From: Microcaldota archaeon
GTDB taxonomy: Archaea > Micrarchaeota > Micrarchaeia > Anstonellales > JAGGTN01
Direction of reading: 5' to 3'
Length of the DNA: 36,937 nt
Assembly (NCBI GenBank): GCA_021163645.1
Contig: JAGGTN010000002.1
Location: forward strand, 1-36,937
The position numbers were made by a program, and so were the translations under genes. The notes below the pieces were generated by a model. That model saw nothing but the letters and a program-made list of their open reading frames with translations. It did not search any database and was not told the DNA's origin. Below, in pieces: positions 28,181 to 36,937 of the stretch (its first letter is position 1; the number at the start of each line of letters is the position of its first letter).

Positions 28181-29503
28181 TTAGATTTTAAACTCTTCAC
28201 CTAACTTCGGCACTCGCACATCATATTTATGAGTATTCAAGTATTCTGCAAATTCAAGCAGTTTCTTTTCTTCGCCATGAACAAGGAATATTGTCTTAAG
28301 ATGTTTGATTTTTTTTATGAATCTTATCAATCCTTGATGATCAGCATGAGCAGAAAGATGAATATTATAAATAGGCATATTTACTTTTATAGATTCTTCT
28401 TTCCCATTTTCTCTTAACCATACCTCCTTCTCTCCATCAACCAATTTTCTTCCAAGAGTACCTTGCGCCTGATACCCAATAAAGATTAAAGCATTCTTAG
28501 GATCAGAAGCAAGAGATTTAAAATAAATAATCCCCGGGCCTCCAGTGAGCATTCCTGAAGTCGTTACAATTATACACGGCCCTGATTTTAGCACATCAGA
28601 TTTGTTCTTCTTCCTGGATACTTTAAAATATGGGCTTTTGAATGGGTCTTCATCTGACATCAGTATTCTGAGTTGTAGTTCCCTTTTCGCATATATAACA
28701 TTATATCTATAAATCTTAAGTGCTTTCTTTATCATTCCATCAACATAGATTGGTACTTTAGGAATAGCACCAGAACTAATGAAATCATTCAGTAACATCA
28801 ATATCTCCTGCCCTCTACCTATTGCAAATGACGGGATAAGGACTTTACCATTTCTGCTCAGTACACTATTAATTATTTCAACCAATTGCTTAGACGCCTT
28901 CTTCATCGAAGAAAGCATATCTTTTTTACCTGAATATGTGCCTTCAATAATGAGTGTCTGAGCAGACAAACCCATTTCACACCCTGATAGAAGACGGGAC
29001 TCCCTATCATTTATATCACCAGTATAAAGCAATGTCCTGTTTCCTTTTTTTGCACGAATCATAGAGCTGCCAATTATATGGCCAGCATCATGTAATGAAA
29101 TATTATATCCTTTCACTACAAACCTATCATTATATTCGTGTTGTTTTAGCCGGGATAATACTAAGGTTACTTCTTTTGATGAAAAGGATTTATTTTTCTG
29201 AAGACGCTGGTAATCAGATAATAAAAGTTGCATTAAATCACGAGTTGGTTTTGTTGCATGAATATTCAACCTGTTTGAAATAATGTGTGGAAGGTAACCT
29301 GCATGATCTAAGTGTGCATGGGTAATTATAATATCTCTGGCATGCATCTTAATAAGTTGTTCCTTAGATAAGGTAGGGTATTCAATAGATTCACCTAACT
29401 TTATTCCTGCGTCCATGACAATATCTATCTTATTTTTCATACTGCCAAGGGTAATCATACTTCTACCTACTTCTCTGGCGCACCCCTTGAAACCTACTAT
29501 CAC
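28181..29503 (-). CDS. Beta-CASP metallo-beta-lactamase ribonuclease (aCPSF2-like, no KH domain)
   Basis: IIITHAHLDHAGYLP, DAGHIIGSSM, TLLYTGDIND, GKVLIPSFAIGRGQEIL, IVTTSGMLTGGP, HLSAHADHQGL. Confidence 0.93.
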   Translation of the reverse strand: MIVGFKGCAREVGRSMITLGSMKNKIDIVMDAGIKLGESIEYPTLSKEQLIKMHARDIIITHAHLDHAGYLPHIISNRLNIHATKPTRDLMQLLLSDYQRLQKNKSFSSKEVTLVLSRLKQHEYNDRFVVKGYNISLHDAGHIIGSSMIRAKKGNRTLLYTGDINDRESRLLSGCEMGLSAQTLIIEGTYSGKKDMLSSMKKASKQLVEIINSVLSRNGKVLIPSFAIGRGQEILMLLNDFISSGAIPKVPIYVDGMIKKALKIYRYNVIYAKRELQLRILMSDEDPFKSPYFKVSRKKNKSDVLKSGPCIIVTTSGMLTGGPGIIYFKSLASDPKNALIFIGYQAQGTLGRKLVDGEKEVWLRENGKEESIKVNMPIYNIHLSAHADHQGLIRFIKKIKHLKTIFLVHGEEKKLLEFAEYLNTHKYDVRVPKLGEEFKI

Positions 29504-29560
29504 CTAACCACCAAACAAGTAAAAAGGATTTCAGATTGCAATATTATTAAAAAAAGGAAA

Positions 29561-29806
29561 TTACCTTTTTAGGATACGGATATCTTTTGCTCCTTTTGGA
29601 AGCTCAATTACTTTTGTGTGAAGCATCTTGCGGATTTTAGGTCCCCAGTAATAAGTGATCTTCGCACCATACTTCTTTGTTCCTACTTTTGTTTTTACCA
29701 ACCTAGCATTCTTACTGATTGTAACATTTGTTGCCTTATCTGGGATTTTTATTTTCTTTTTTCTCTTTATTCCATAACGATAGTATATTATGTATTTTTC
29801 TTTCAT
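29561..29806 (-). CDS. Small basic hypothetical protein
   Basis: 81 aa from ATG preceded by GGTGATCC: MKEKYIIYYRYGIKRKKKIKIPDKATNVTISKN... Confidence 0.65.
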   Translation of the reverse strand: MKEKYIIYYRYGIKRKKKIKIPDKATNVTISKNARLVKTKVGTKKYGAKITYYWGPKIRKMLHTKVIELPKGAKDIRILKR

Positions 29807-29878
29807 TGGATCACCAAAATTATAAAACAGGTAAATATTTAAAATGTATCGGTGGATTATGATAGAAAAGGTGAAATA

Positions 29879-30286
29879 ATGAAAATAAAATTTGAAAAAG
29901 CCAATGATATCCAGCAGATGATTAAGGATATAATGACAATCCTCTTCCCACAATATAATACAAATCGCATAATCGTTTTAAGATCCTACGGCTCAACTGC
30001 TAATGCTTATGCGAGAATTTGGAGTATGCCAAAAGTTTGGCAAATCGCTTTGGACATAAAACCGTTTTATGTGATTGAAGTATTATCTGAGCATTTTGAC
30101 AAGTTACCATATAATGAAAAGGAAAAGGTAATCATTCATGAACTAATGCATATACCATCAACGTTTTCTGGTGCTCTTTTACCTCATAAATTTAAAAGTA
30201 AAGTAATTAACGAACGGACAGTCAGCAAACTATACAAAGAATATAAAAAGATAAAGGAGGATAAGCCATGGCTCTTACAAGATTAG
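29879..30286 (+). CDS. Putative zinc metallopeptidase (HExxH)
   Basis: KVIIHELMHIPSTFSGALLPHK; ATG with upstream GGTG (ORF track start 29852). Confidence 0.75.
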   Translation: MKIKFEKANDIQQMIKDIMTILFPQYNTNRIIVLRSYGSTANAYARIWSMPKVWQIALDIKPFYVIEVLSEHFDKLPYNEKEKVIIHELMHIPSTFSGALLPHKFKSKVINERTVSKLYKEYKKIKEDKPWLLQD

Positions 30287-31719
30287 AACACACAAAATCC
30301 TCTTGTTCATTATTGTCACGAGCCATTTCGATCATAATTCTTATTATTCTTGCAATTTTAATGTTTTATATGTCTATTATAGCCGAAGATTGTGTTGAAA
30401 AGGCTCTTTTATTTGTTTATTTTTTAATCAACGTTGGTCTTATATATTATCTTGTTAAGTTTTTACATATTAAGAACGAGATTCTCCCGAATAAATATCT
30501 CATAAGAGACTTAGAAAATATAAAAGGTAAGACCGTAGCAGTTGCGATTACATATCGTGATCAAGATCATGAAGTCATAACAAAAACGATGAATGCGGTA
30601 AAGAAGATTAAGGGAGTAACCAAATTCTATTTGATTGACAATTCAATAGAAAAAAAGAACCAGAATTTCGCGAAAGGTTTGTGCATGAGATATGGTTTTG
30701 AATATGCTCCATCATTACAAAGCAAAAAGATAAGTTGGAAATCTGACCCTCTCAATGATTTCTTGTTTAACTATTTAAAGGAGGATTACCTCGTTCTGAT
30801 AGACAAGGATGAATTGATAACAGATACTAGAATTATCACTGATAATTTACCATATATGAAAAATGATACTGCTTATGTGCAAACGATGAAAATGGATAAG
30901 GGAGACACTATCCTAAATAAGGTTCTTGCAGCGTATAACAATTTCTTTTATGAGATTGTAGAGCCTGTTGATGGAAACGCAGGATATGCTCTTTTTGGAG
31001 GTTCGGTGGCTTTGATGGATGTTAAAAAGTTGAGAGAGGTTGGAGGATTTAAAACAATCCTAGAAGATATTGATATCTCATTTAAACTGCTTAATAAGGG
31101 ATACAAAGGATTGTTCAATCCAAAGAGCTATTCAGAAGCCGGAGAGTCAGACCTCAACTATGATTATTTTACTAAGCGTCATTATAGATATGCTTATGGA
31201 ACAATGGATTTATTCATAAATTATCTTAAAAATATAAAAAACGTCAGATTAGGTTTACATGCAAAATATATCTATAGTTTATTGTCTCCACAATTTCTAT
31301 CTATATTTTTATTACTGGCTTCCATGTATACCCTAATAGTCTCAACACAAAATTATCCAAATCCAATATTAACCAACTCGATAAGTGGTGGTATTGCGAT
31401 ACTCATATTCCCATTATTGATTCTTTCTTTACTCTCAACATTCACAAAGAATAACCCTCTTGTGGGATTGATGGCATTCATGATAAATCAGAGTATATTA
31501 TTTGTGAGGCTCAGAGCTACGTTGAAGGCCATAACAAGAATAAAAATCCCTTGGAATGTAAAATGCAAAAAGGATATTGAAACCATTTGGTTCGTATTTG
31601 CTACTATTGGAATAGTTATAATGATTTTATCGTATGCAAATATTTATCTGTTTTTAATATGCTTAACTTTCTGGTTGTTATACGTGATGCCTGTCATAAT
31701 ATATATAATATTGAACTAA
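30268..31719 (+). CDS. Family 2-like membrane glycosyltransferase
   Basis: VLIDKDELITD, GGSVALMDVKKLREVGGFKTILEDIDISFKLLNKGYKGLFNP, ..KRHYRYAYG, flanking TMs. Confidence 0.85.
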   Translation: MALTRLEHTKSSCSLLSRAISIIILIILAILMFYMSIIAEDCVEKALLFVYFLINVGLIYYLVKFLHIKNEILPNKYLIRDLENIKGKTVAVAITYRDQDHEVITKTMNAVKKIKGVTKFYLIDNSIEKKNQNFAKGLCMRYGFEYAPSLQSKKISWKSDPLNDFLFNYLKEDYLVLIDKDELITDTRIITDNLPYMKNDTAYVQTMKMDKGDTILNKVLAAYNNFFYEIVEPVDGNAGYALFGGSVALMDVKKLREVGGFKTILEDIDISFKLLNKGYKGLFNPKSYSEAGESDLNYDYFTKRHYRYAYGTMDLFINYLKNIKNVRLGLHAKYIYSLLSPQFLSIFLLLASMYTLIVSTQNYPNPILTNSISGGIAILIFPLLILSLLSTFTKNNPLVGLMAFMINQSILFVRLRATLKAITRIKIPWNVKCKKDIETIWFVFATIGIVIMILSYANIYLFLICLTFWLLYVMPVIIYIILN

Positions 31720-31831
31720 GAAAATTATATATTGTTTAACTATGTAAGTACGAATTTATGAGCATTTTATCTGAAGTATAAAGATTATACACAAATACAA
31801 AAAGAATTAATAAAATAGGACTGAGGATGGT

Positions 31832-32242
31832 TTGATGATTATAAAAAATAGTACTAAGAATATTTATAAGGATAAGGAAGTGAAAATAACGAGAGATGCG
31901 ATAGAGTTCATTCTATATGCTGCAAAATTTACTTATCCGCACGAATTCATAGGTTTATTAAGACAAAGAGATGATGTGATAAATGAAGTCATAATCCTTC
32001 CTTTGAGTATATATGGAAATCGATTTTCATCACTCCGCCTTGATATGTTACCTATAACTGAGCATCCATTGGGAGTGGTTCACTCGCATCCAAGCACGAA
32101 CAATCATCCGTCTAAGCAGGATTTGTTATTTTTTAATAGATTTGGAAAGATACATATCATTGTTTCTTATCCATATAATTTACAATCTGTCTCTGTTTAT
32201 AATAACAAGGGTGATAAGCTCGATTTTAAAATTGTTGAATGA
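31832..32242 (+). CDS. JAMM/MPN metalloprotease-like protein
   Basis: HEFIGLL...GVVHSHPSTNNHPSKQDLLFF (HxH..SxxD). Confidence 0.88.
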   Translation: MMIIKNSTKNIYKDKEVKITRDAIEFILYAAKFTYPHEFIGLLRQRDDVINEVIILPLSIYGNRFSSLRLDMLPITEHPLGVVHSHPSTNNHPSKQDLLFFNRFGKIHIIVSYPYNLQSVSVYNNKGDKLDFKIVE

Positions 32243-32266
32243 GCTGAAAGATGTTAAATTATGGCT

Positions 32267-32355
32267 CTCCCAACTTAACTTATATGATATCATATCTTGT
32301 TTGCAGCATCACTTTGCCAAAATGAAATTTAATCCAATATAAAATCTAATTTCAT
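32267..32355 (+). repeat. Dispersed ~87 bp repeat, copy B
   Basis: Near-identical to 27305-27391, including 51 bp AGCATCACTTTGCC...CTAATTTCAT exact match. Confidence 0.92.
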
Positions 32356-32504
32356 ATACAAATAAGTCCATTATTAAATATTAAGTATAAGTTATAAGTA
32401 TTAATACAAACATTTAAATATATACTTACACACAATTTATTCAGGAGAATGTTATATAAGAAAATGTTTATGTGAGAAATAAAAAATATAAACGGGGTGA
32501 ATTT

Positions 32505-32675
32505 ATGAATATAAAAAAGGAGATAAAAAGGACAAACACAAAGGATGACTCGGAAACAGAGTTAAGGACGGGATATATTCCATTTCCTCTAAATGACGTT
32601 CCTGTAACTGAACGCAGAAAAATGGATAAAAGGAATGCACTATATGATTTTACCAAGACAAAGAGTGAAGAATAA
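32505..32675 (+). CDS. Small hypothetical protein
   Basis: 56 aa MNIKKEIKRTNTKDDSETELRTGYIPFPLNDVPVTERRKMDKRNALYDFTKTKSEE; GGGGTGA RBS. Confidence 0.55.
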   Translation: MNIKKEIKRTNTKDDSETELRTGYIPFPLNDVPVTERRKMDKRNALYDFTKTKSEE

Positions 32676-32818
32676 ATAAATATCTAAATAATTTAATTTT
32701 TAAAGTTTATTTAAGCTTTTTACCTCAATTCTTTCTCTTAATATTTGTTTTTATCCTTTCAGGTAAATAGATTAACTTAATCAACATAACCTCTCTCAAC
32801 ATCGTTACTTAATTAATT

Positions 32819-32990
32819 TCAACAATCCAACACCAAACCAAACCATCCCAAAAACCAACCAATCAAACAAAAAAATCAAAACCAAACCCCAACCCAAAGA
32901 CCAACCCCAACTCAACCACCCCAAAAAAAGCCCAAAATCACCCAAAAAAATCAAACAGATAAAAATCAGGCAAACAAGGATAGAACATAA
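32819..32990 (+). repeat. A/C-rich tract 4 with conserved tail
   Basis: 45 bp identical to tract 2 and tail ATAAAAATCAGGCAAACAAGGATAGAACATAA matching tract 3. Confidence 0.9.
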
Positions 32991-33085
32991 CCAGTAAAAA
33001 TCTAAGCGCCTGAGTATTTGCAATAATAATATAAATCTTATCATGTCTATTTTTAATAGATAGTTTAATCAGATGAGGTGGTTAT

Positions 33086-35116
33086 GTGAAATTGGAAGGA
33101 TTTGCTGTTATTCTAGTTTTTAGTTTGATGTTCTTCATGCTTGGTTGTGTTGGGCAAGGACAACAGAATGCAAATGAATCAATATGTCCTGAAGGATTTC
33201 ACTTGATAAATGGGACTTGTGTCCCTTCAGAAAACCAATCTAAGGTGATTTTGACGTTAAGTCCAGGTCAAGAATTTTCAATATCTAATAATAATTTCAT
33301 TCTAGATAATATTCTCTATGACTCTTCTATAAGGAACGGAACCTGTGTTCTCAATGATATAACAGCAATCATTAAAAAGAAGATAAATGAAACTTCTTCT
33401 GAAACCTATTCAATAGATTTAAATGGCCAACTACAATTGGGAGACAGGTCGATAACTTTCAGCGCACTGAATTATTCAAGTTTTATTAAAAGTGGAGAAT
33501 GCAAAGCGAAAAACATTGATGTAACATTTAGTGTTAAAACTCCTGAGTATGATAAAGATTCATTCACACTTGGATTAGATGATACTCATGATTTACCATC
33601 GGGGGACGAATTATCTGTTGATTCGATCAAATATTCCTCTAATTTTGATGATAGTATAGACTTAACTATAAGCTTAGATGAAAATGAAGACAGTCATATT
33701 TCCAGTGATTTAAGGATAGTTTATCTAGATACTATTGTGCAGACAGAAAGAGGGGATGAGCAAGAAGTGAATATAACGCGTGGGGAAGGTCAGATGGCCT
33801 CCTTACCCGGAGATTATTCACTGGAGATCACGAGCATTGATATGACAGTAAACCCTCCTGATTCTAATATTGAAACGAACAACTATGAAAAAGGAAATTC
33901 TACTACTTTTAGTGATGATACAACGATGCAAGTAGATGATATAATCATCAATATGACAAATTGTAGTGATACCTGTTCTATAATCAATAAGACAGTAAGA
34001 TTAAAGGTAAGACCAGAGGGAACAGGGAGTTATGAATATTATAATCTATCAGAGGGTGACACCATCAATGCGAGTGCATTAATAGTGATAGAAATAGTAT
34101 CAATAGATGCTGATACATATTGTTATAATAACACAGAAACAAATGAAACAGAATGCAGATATGAAAATGCTACTGTTGAATTGAGGGAAACAACCTATAA
34201 TGAACATTGTAGTGTCAGCGATAAACATATTGATGTGAGATTGATAAGACCTGATACATCTGATGAAACGGCGACCTTAGATTATGGGGAGAGGAAAGAA
34301 TTCCTCACTAATGAAGTAATAGAAGCCTTATCAATTACAGGTGACCTTTCTGATTCTTATGGTGGAATGTGTAATCTAACGAATAAAAAGGCGACATTGT
34401 ATATTAAGGTTCCTTCAACATCATATTCCTTATCAAGTGCTAAAGCCAAACTTAAAATAATCTACAAAGGCGATGAATTTGTTAAGACCCTGGGCAAAGA
34501 CCAATCCGTAGAAATAGGGAATGGGATAAACATATCAATCGACGAATTGGATGTCTCATTAGATGAAGATGGTAAAGTGTCTGATGCATCAGCAAAGATT
34601 CATATCACTGCACCAAAGAGATGTCGCGATGTAGGAGCTGAAGCAACACTACGCTATAGCGATAATAATAAAATAAATGTCAGGGAGGGAGATGAGTTTA
34701 CCATCAATGGTTTGAATTATGATGTTGATTCGATAACAGCAACAGTAACACCAGGAGAAAATTCATGTAAAGTGACAAATAAGAAAATAAAACTTAATGA
34801 GTATATCCCAGTGATTAAAAATATTAGTTTGAATATAGGGGAGAACAAAACAATAGGTGATCTGTTGTTAGGCTTATCCGAAGCAAACATAGATGTTTCA
34901 AAGGATACAAATAAGAATTGTATACTCGGAGATAAGGGGATTAAGATATTTTTAATATCTGGTGGGGCAGAGAAGGATATTGATGCTAATGAAGGCGATG
35001 TATACTCTATAGGTGATTATGAAGTTACTGTGGAACAGATTAATGCTGACATTCCAAGCAAAGCTAAGGATAGTTGTGAGATAAATGATTTATCAGCAAC
35101 ATTTGAACTTCAATAA
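33086..35116 (+). CDS. Large lipoprotein with repeated beta-rich modules
   Basis: Lipobox MLGCVG; recurring pattern like LxxGEExxIxxxxIxVxxI...C.I.NKxxxL. Confidence 0.75.
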   Translation: MKLEGFAVILVFSLMFFMLGCVGQGQQNANESICPEGFHLINGTCVPSENQSKVILTLSPGQEFSISNNNFILDNILYDSSIRNGTCVLNDITAIIKKKINETSSETYSIDLNGQLQLGDRSITFSALNYSSFIKSGECKAKNIDVTFSVKTPEYDKDSFTLGLDDTHDLPSGDELSVDSIKYSSNFDDSIDLTISLDENEDSHISSDLRIVYLDTIVQTERGDEQEVNITRGEGQMASLPGDYSLEITSIDMTVNPPDSNIETNNYEKGNSTTFSDDTTMQVDDIIINMTNCSDTCSIINKTVRLKVRPEGTGSYEYYNLSEGDTINASALIVIEIVSIDADTYCYNNTETNETECRYENATVELRETTYNEHCSVSDKHIDVRLIRPDTSDETATLDYGERKEFLTNEVIEALSITGDLSDSYGGMCNLTNKKATLYIKVPSTSYSLSSAKAKLKIIYKGDEFVKTLGKDQSVEIGNGINISIDELDVSLDEDGKVSDASAKIHITAPKRCRDVGAEATLRYSDNNKINVREGDEFTINGLNYDVDSITATVTPGENSCKVTNKKIKLNEYIPVIKNISLNIGENKTIGDLLLGLSEANIDVSKDTNKNCILGDKGIKIFLISGGAEKDIDANEGDVYSIGDYEVTVEQINADIPSKAKDSCEINDLSATFELQ

Positions 35117-35171
35117 TCTTACCTATAGCTTTAAGAGAAAGTTTGAAGAAAAAAGGTGATTAAGGTAAAGT

Positions 35172-35519
35172 TTATTTTTTCTTTCTTTTCCTTATTTTTC
35201 TTTTCTTTGTTCTTTTCTTTTTTGCTTTCTGGGTTCTCTCTGGTTCCATTGATGACATTCCGAGCTCTTTCTCGATGGTTTCGTTTTCTTCAATGTTTTT
35301 AAGTTCGCTATCCAAATTCTTTTGAAAATCATCAAGTTTACCTAGCTCTCTACCAATAAGAGTGACTATCAAACCAATGAATACAACTGCCACTGGGATA
35401 CTGCCGATTATTACTGTCTTGAATGATTCCCAAAATATTGGATAAACTACCAGTAAACTTATCCCTATTGCAATCAATACGATCCCAAGTAGGACGTATA
35501 AAATCCCGCGAATACTCAT
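35172..35519 (-). CDS. Small two-TM membrane protein with basic C-terminus
   Basis: MSIRGILYVLLGIVLIAIGISLLVVY...KKKRTKKRKIRKRKKK; GGTGAT RBS before internal ATG. Confidence 0.65.
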   Translation of the reverse strand: MSIRGILYVLLGIVLIAIGISLLVVYPIFWESFKTVIIGSIPVAVVFIGLIVTLIGRELGKLDDFQKNLDSELKNIEENETIEKELGMSSMEPERTQKAKKKRTKKRKIRKRKKK

Positions 35520-35595
35520 ATCATCACCAAATAAATAGATGAAGTAATATTTAAAAAGCTTGTTTAATTTTATGCTCATCATGATTAAATTATTT

Positions 35596-35653
35596 GGGCT
35601 CATCAGCTACTCTTATCATCATAGATCAGCCTGGAGCGGTATAATCATTGCCC
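35596..35653 (-). ncRNA. C/D-box sRNA
   Basis: GGGCA-ATGATTA(C)-TACCGCTCCAGG-CTGA(D')-TCT-ATGATGA(C')-TAAGAGTAG-CTGA(D)-TGAGCCC; terminal GGGC/GCCC pairing; ATATATAAATAT upstream. Confidence 0.78.
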
Positions 35654-35682
35654 ATTATTTGTTAAGTTTCATATTTATATAT

Positions 35683-36396
35683 CTAATGTTTTAATCTCAA
35701 CAACAGAAATAAATGATCCTTTTCATAAGGTTCTAATCTTATCCTCTGAATTATCTTAAATTTATTAGATAATATGTTTTCAACTTTATCATAAACCTTC
35801 TCTGGTTTTTCAGTAACATCAATACTTTGAGATTTAATTGCAATCATAGCATATCCTCTCTTCTTAAGATATACATCAGCATTTTTAATGAGAATCTCAG
35901 CTTGGTCTGGCTGGGCTACATCTTCATAGATTACATCTACCTTTCCATTAATATATTTGGAATAACTCTCTGGTTTTCGTGCATCTGCCATAATCGGAAT
36001 CATATTCTTCCTTATTTTACAGACAGGTATTAGTTTTGCCATCATTTGTGCTGAGAATTCTATGCAGTATACTACCCCTTTTGGCCCAATAATATCAGAT
36101 ACATGTGATGATGTCGTACCAGTTGATGCTCCTAAATAAAGCACACTGCTACCTCTTTTAATAGGCAACTGTTTAAGATTATTCTTTATGGCTGCGGATA
36201 ATTTACTCCTGTACGGAGTCCATGATCTATAATCAACCTTATCATACGAGAATATCTTTTCATTATATACTTTATATCCTTTAACGAGACTCGGTGTAAC
36301 TATCCTACCTCCAAGAAGATAAACATTATCAAATATCTTTTTTGGTGCTCCCAGTTCGTTTTCTTTCTTTTTTTTATTTTTATCTCTGTGTTTCAT
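35683..36396 (-). CDS. flpA: Fibrillarin-like rRNA/tRNA 2'-O-methyltransferase
   Basis: YRSWTPYRSKLSAAI, VLYLGASTGTTSSHVSDIIGPKGVVYCIEFS, VDVIYEDVAQPDQAEIL. Confidence 0.96.
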   Translation of the reverse strand: MKHRDKNKKKKENELGAPKKIFDNVYLLGGRIVTPSLVKGYKVYNEKIFSYDKVDYRSWTPYRSKLSAAIKNNLKQLPIKRGSSVLYLGASTGTTSSHVSDIIGPKGVVYCIEFSAQMMAKLIPVCKIRKNMIPIMADARKPESYSKYINGKVDVIYEDVAQPDQAEILIKNADVYLKKRGYAMIAIKSQSIDVTEKPEKVYDKVENILSNKFKIIQRIRLEPYEKDHLFLLLRLKH

Positions 36397-36490
36397 TCAA
36401 TCTCCTCATAAATCAGATTAGAACAGCGAATATTTAAAAAGTTAATTTTCTCTAATAACTAACATAATGTATCTATTATTTGGTGATAAT

Positions 36491-36937
36491 ATGAGAATGC
36501 GAATTTGTGTACTGATTTTATTATTATCTTGGTCTTTTTTATTTGCTGGGATGAATCTTTCTGGGTCAGCGTTAACAGCATCAGATTTCTATTCATTCGC
36601 AACCCCTGGCAGTCATGAATTTGGGGTGAATGGTATTAATAAATATTGGGAAATGCCAAGTTGGTGGACTACCAGAAATGCGAACCCATGCATTCTTAAG
36701 GATGGAAAAGAATATGATACCAATAACCTTCAATGGTCTGTCCGATTTGCTAATTGTGAAGGGAAATCATATTCATATCATAAAAATCTTATTGTTTCTG
36801 CTAACATTGATTCCAGTAATCAGAATGATGCAGTTATGATTAGTCTATTAAATAAACTTGAAGGCGCATCTAACAATATTATAGTACAAGAGAAAGAATT
36901 ATACGACCTTAACAATCAAATAATACCTTTGAGGAAC
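36491..36937 (+). CDS. Secreted protein, 3' truncated at window end
   Basis: GGTGATAATATG start; MRMRICVLILLLSWSFLFAGMNLSGSALTASDFYSFATPGSHEFGVNGINKYWEM..., open to the window end; the 36630 ORF is in another frame. Confidence 0.7.
   Translation, partial: MRMRICVLILLLSWSFLFAGMNLSGSALTASDFYSFATPGSHEFGVNGINKYWEMPSWWTTRNANPCILKDGKEYDTNNLQWSVRFANCEGKSYSYHKNLIVSANIDSSNQNDAVMISLLNKLEGASNNIIVQEKELYDLNNQIIPLRN

Noticed and set aside
36630-36839. 69 aa plus ORF at the window end
   Set aside because: A better open frame with signal peptide starts at 36491 and runs through the window end in a different frame

Overview
AT-rich archaeal chromosome segment, probably from a DPANN or similar uncultivated lineage (inference from gene content; no rRNA gene present). 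The left ~11 kb is a type IV pilus/archaellum-like locus. It holds a KaiC-family ATPase, a run of class III signal-peptide pilin-like proteins, a secretion ATPase with an N-terminal winged-helix-like region, two separate TadC/ArlJ-like platform proteins, a PrsW-like protease, and a KaiC/ArlH-like protein that has lost its P-loop. The rest mixes information-processing genes (TFE-alpha, DnaG, RFC large subunit, fibrillarin, beta-CASP nuclease) with lipoproteins, a JAMM protease, a GT2 glycosyltransferase, YjbQ, a YchF-like GTPase and small basic proteins. The strongest unusual signals are: (1) two tRNA genes, Arg(TCT) and Val(TAC), each interrupted in the T-loop at position 59/60 by a bulge-helix-bulge (BHB) intron, with the Arg gene also carrying a 37/38 intron; (2) four intergenic, strand-asymmetric A/C-rich tracts (G/T-rich on the minus strand) in the same orientation, three sharing a conserved tail; (3) two other dispersed repeat families; (4) a C/D-box sRNA immediately downstream of fibrillarin; (5) a structured ncRNA candidate near 20.3 kb; (6) a solitary Cas2-fold-like small protein. 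No CRISPR array, transposase or integrase was recognised.
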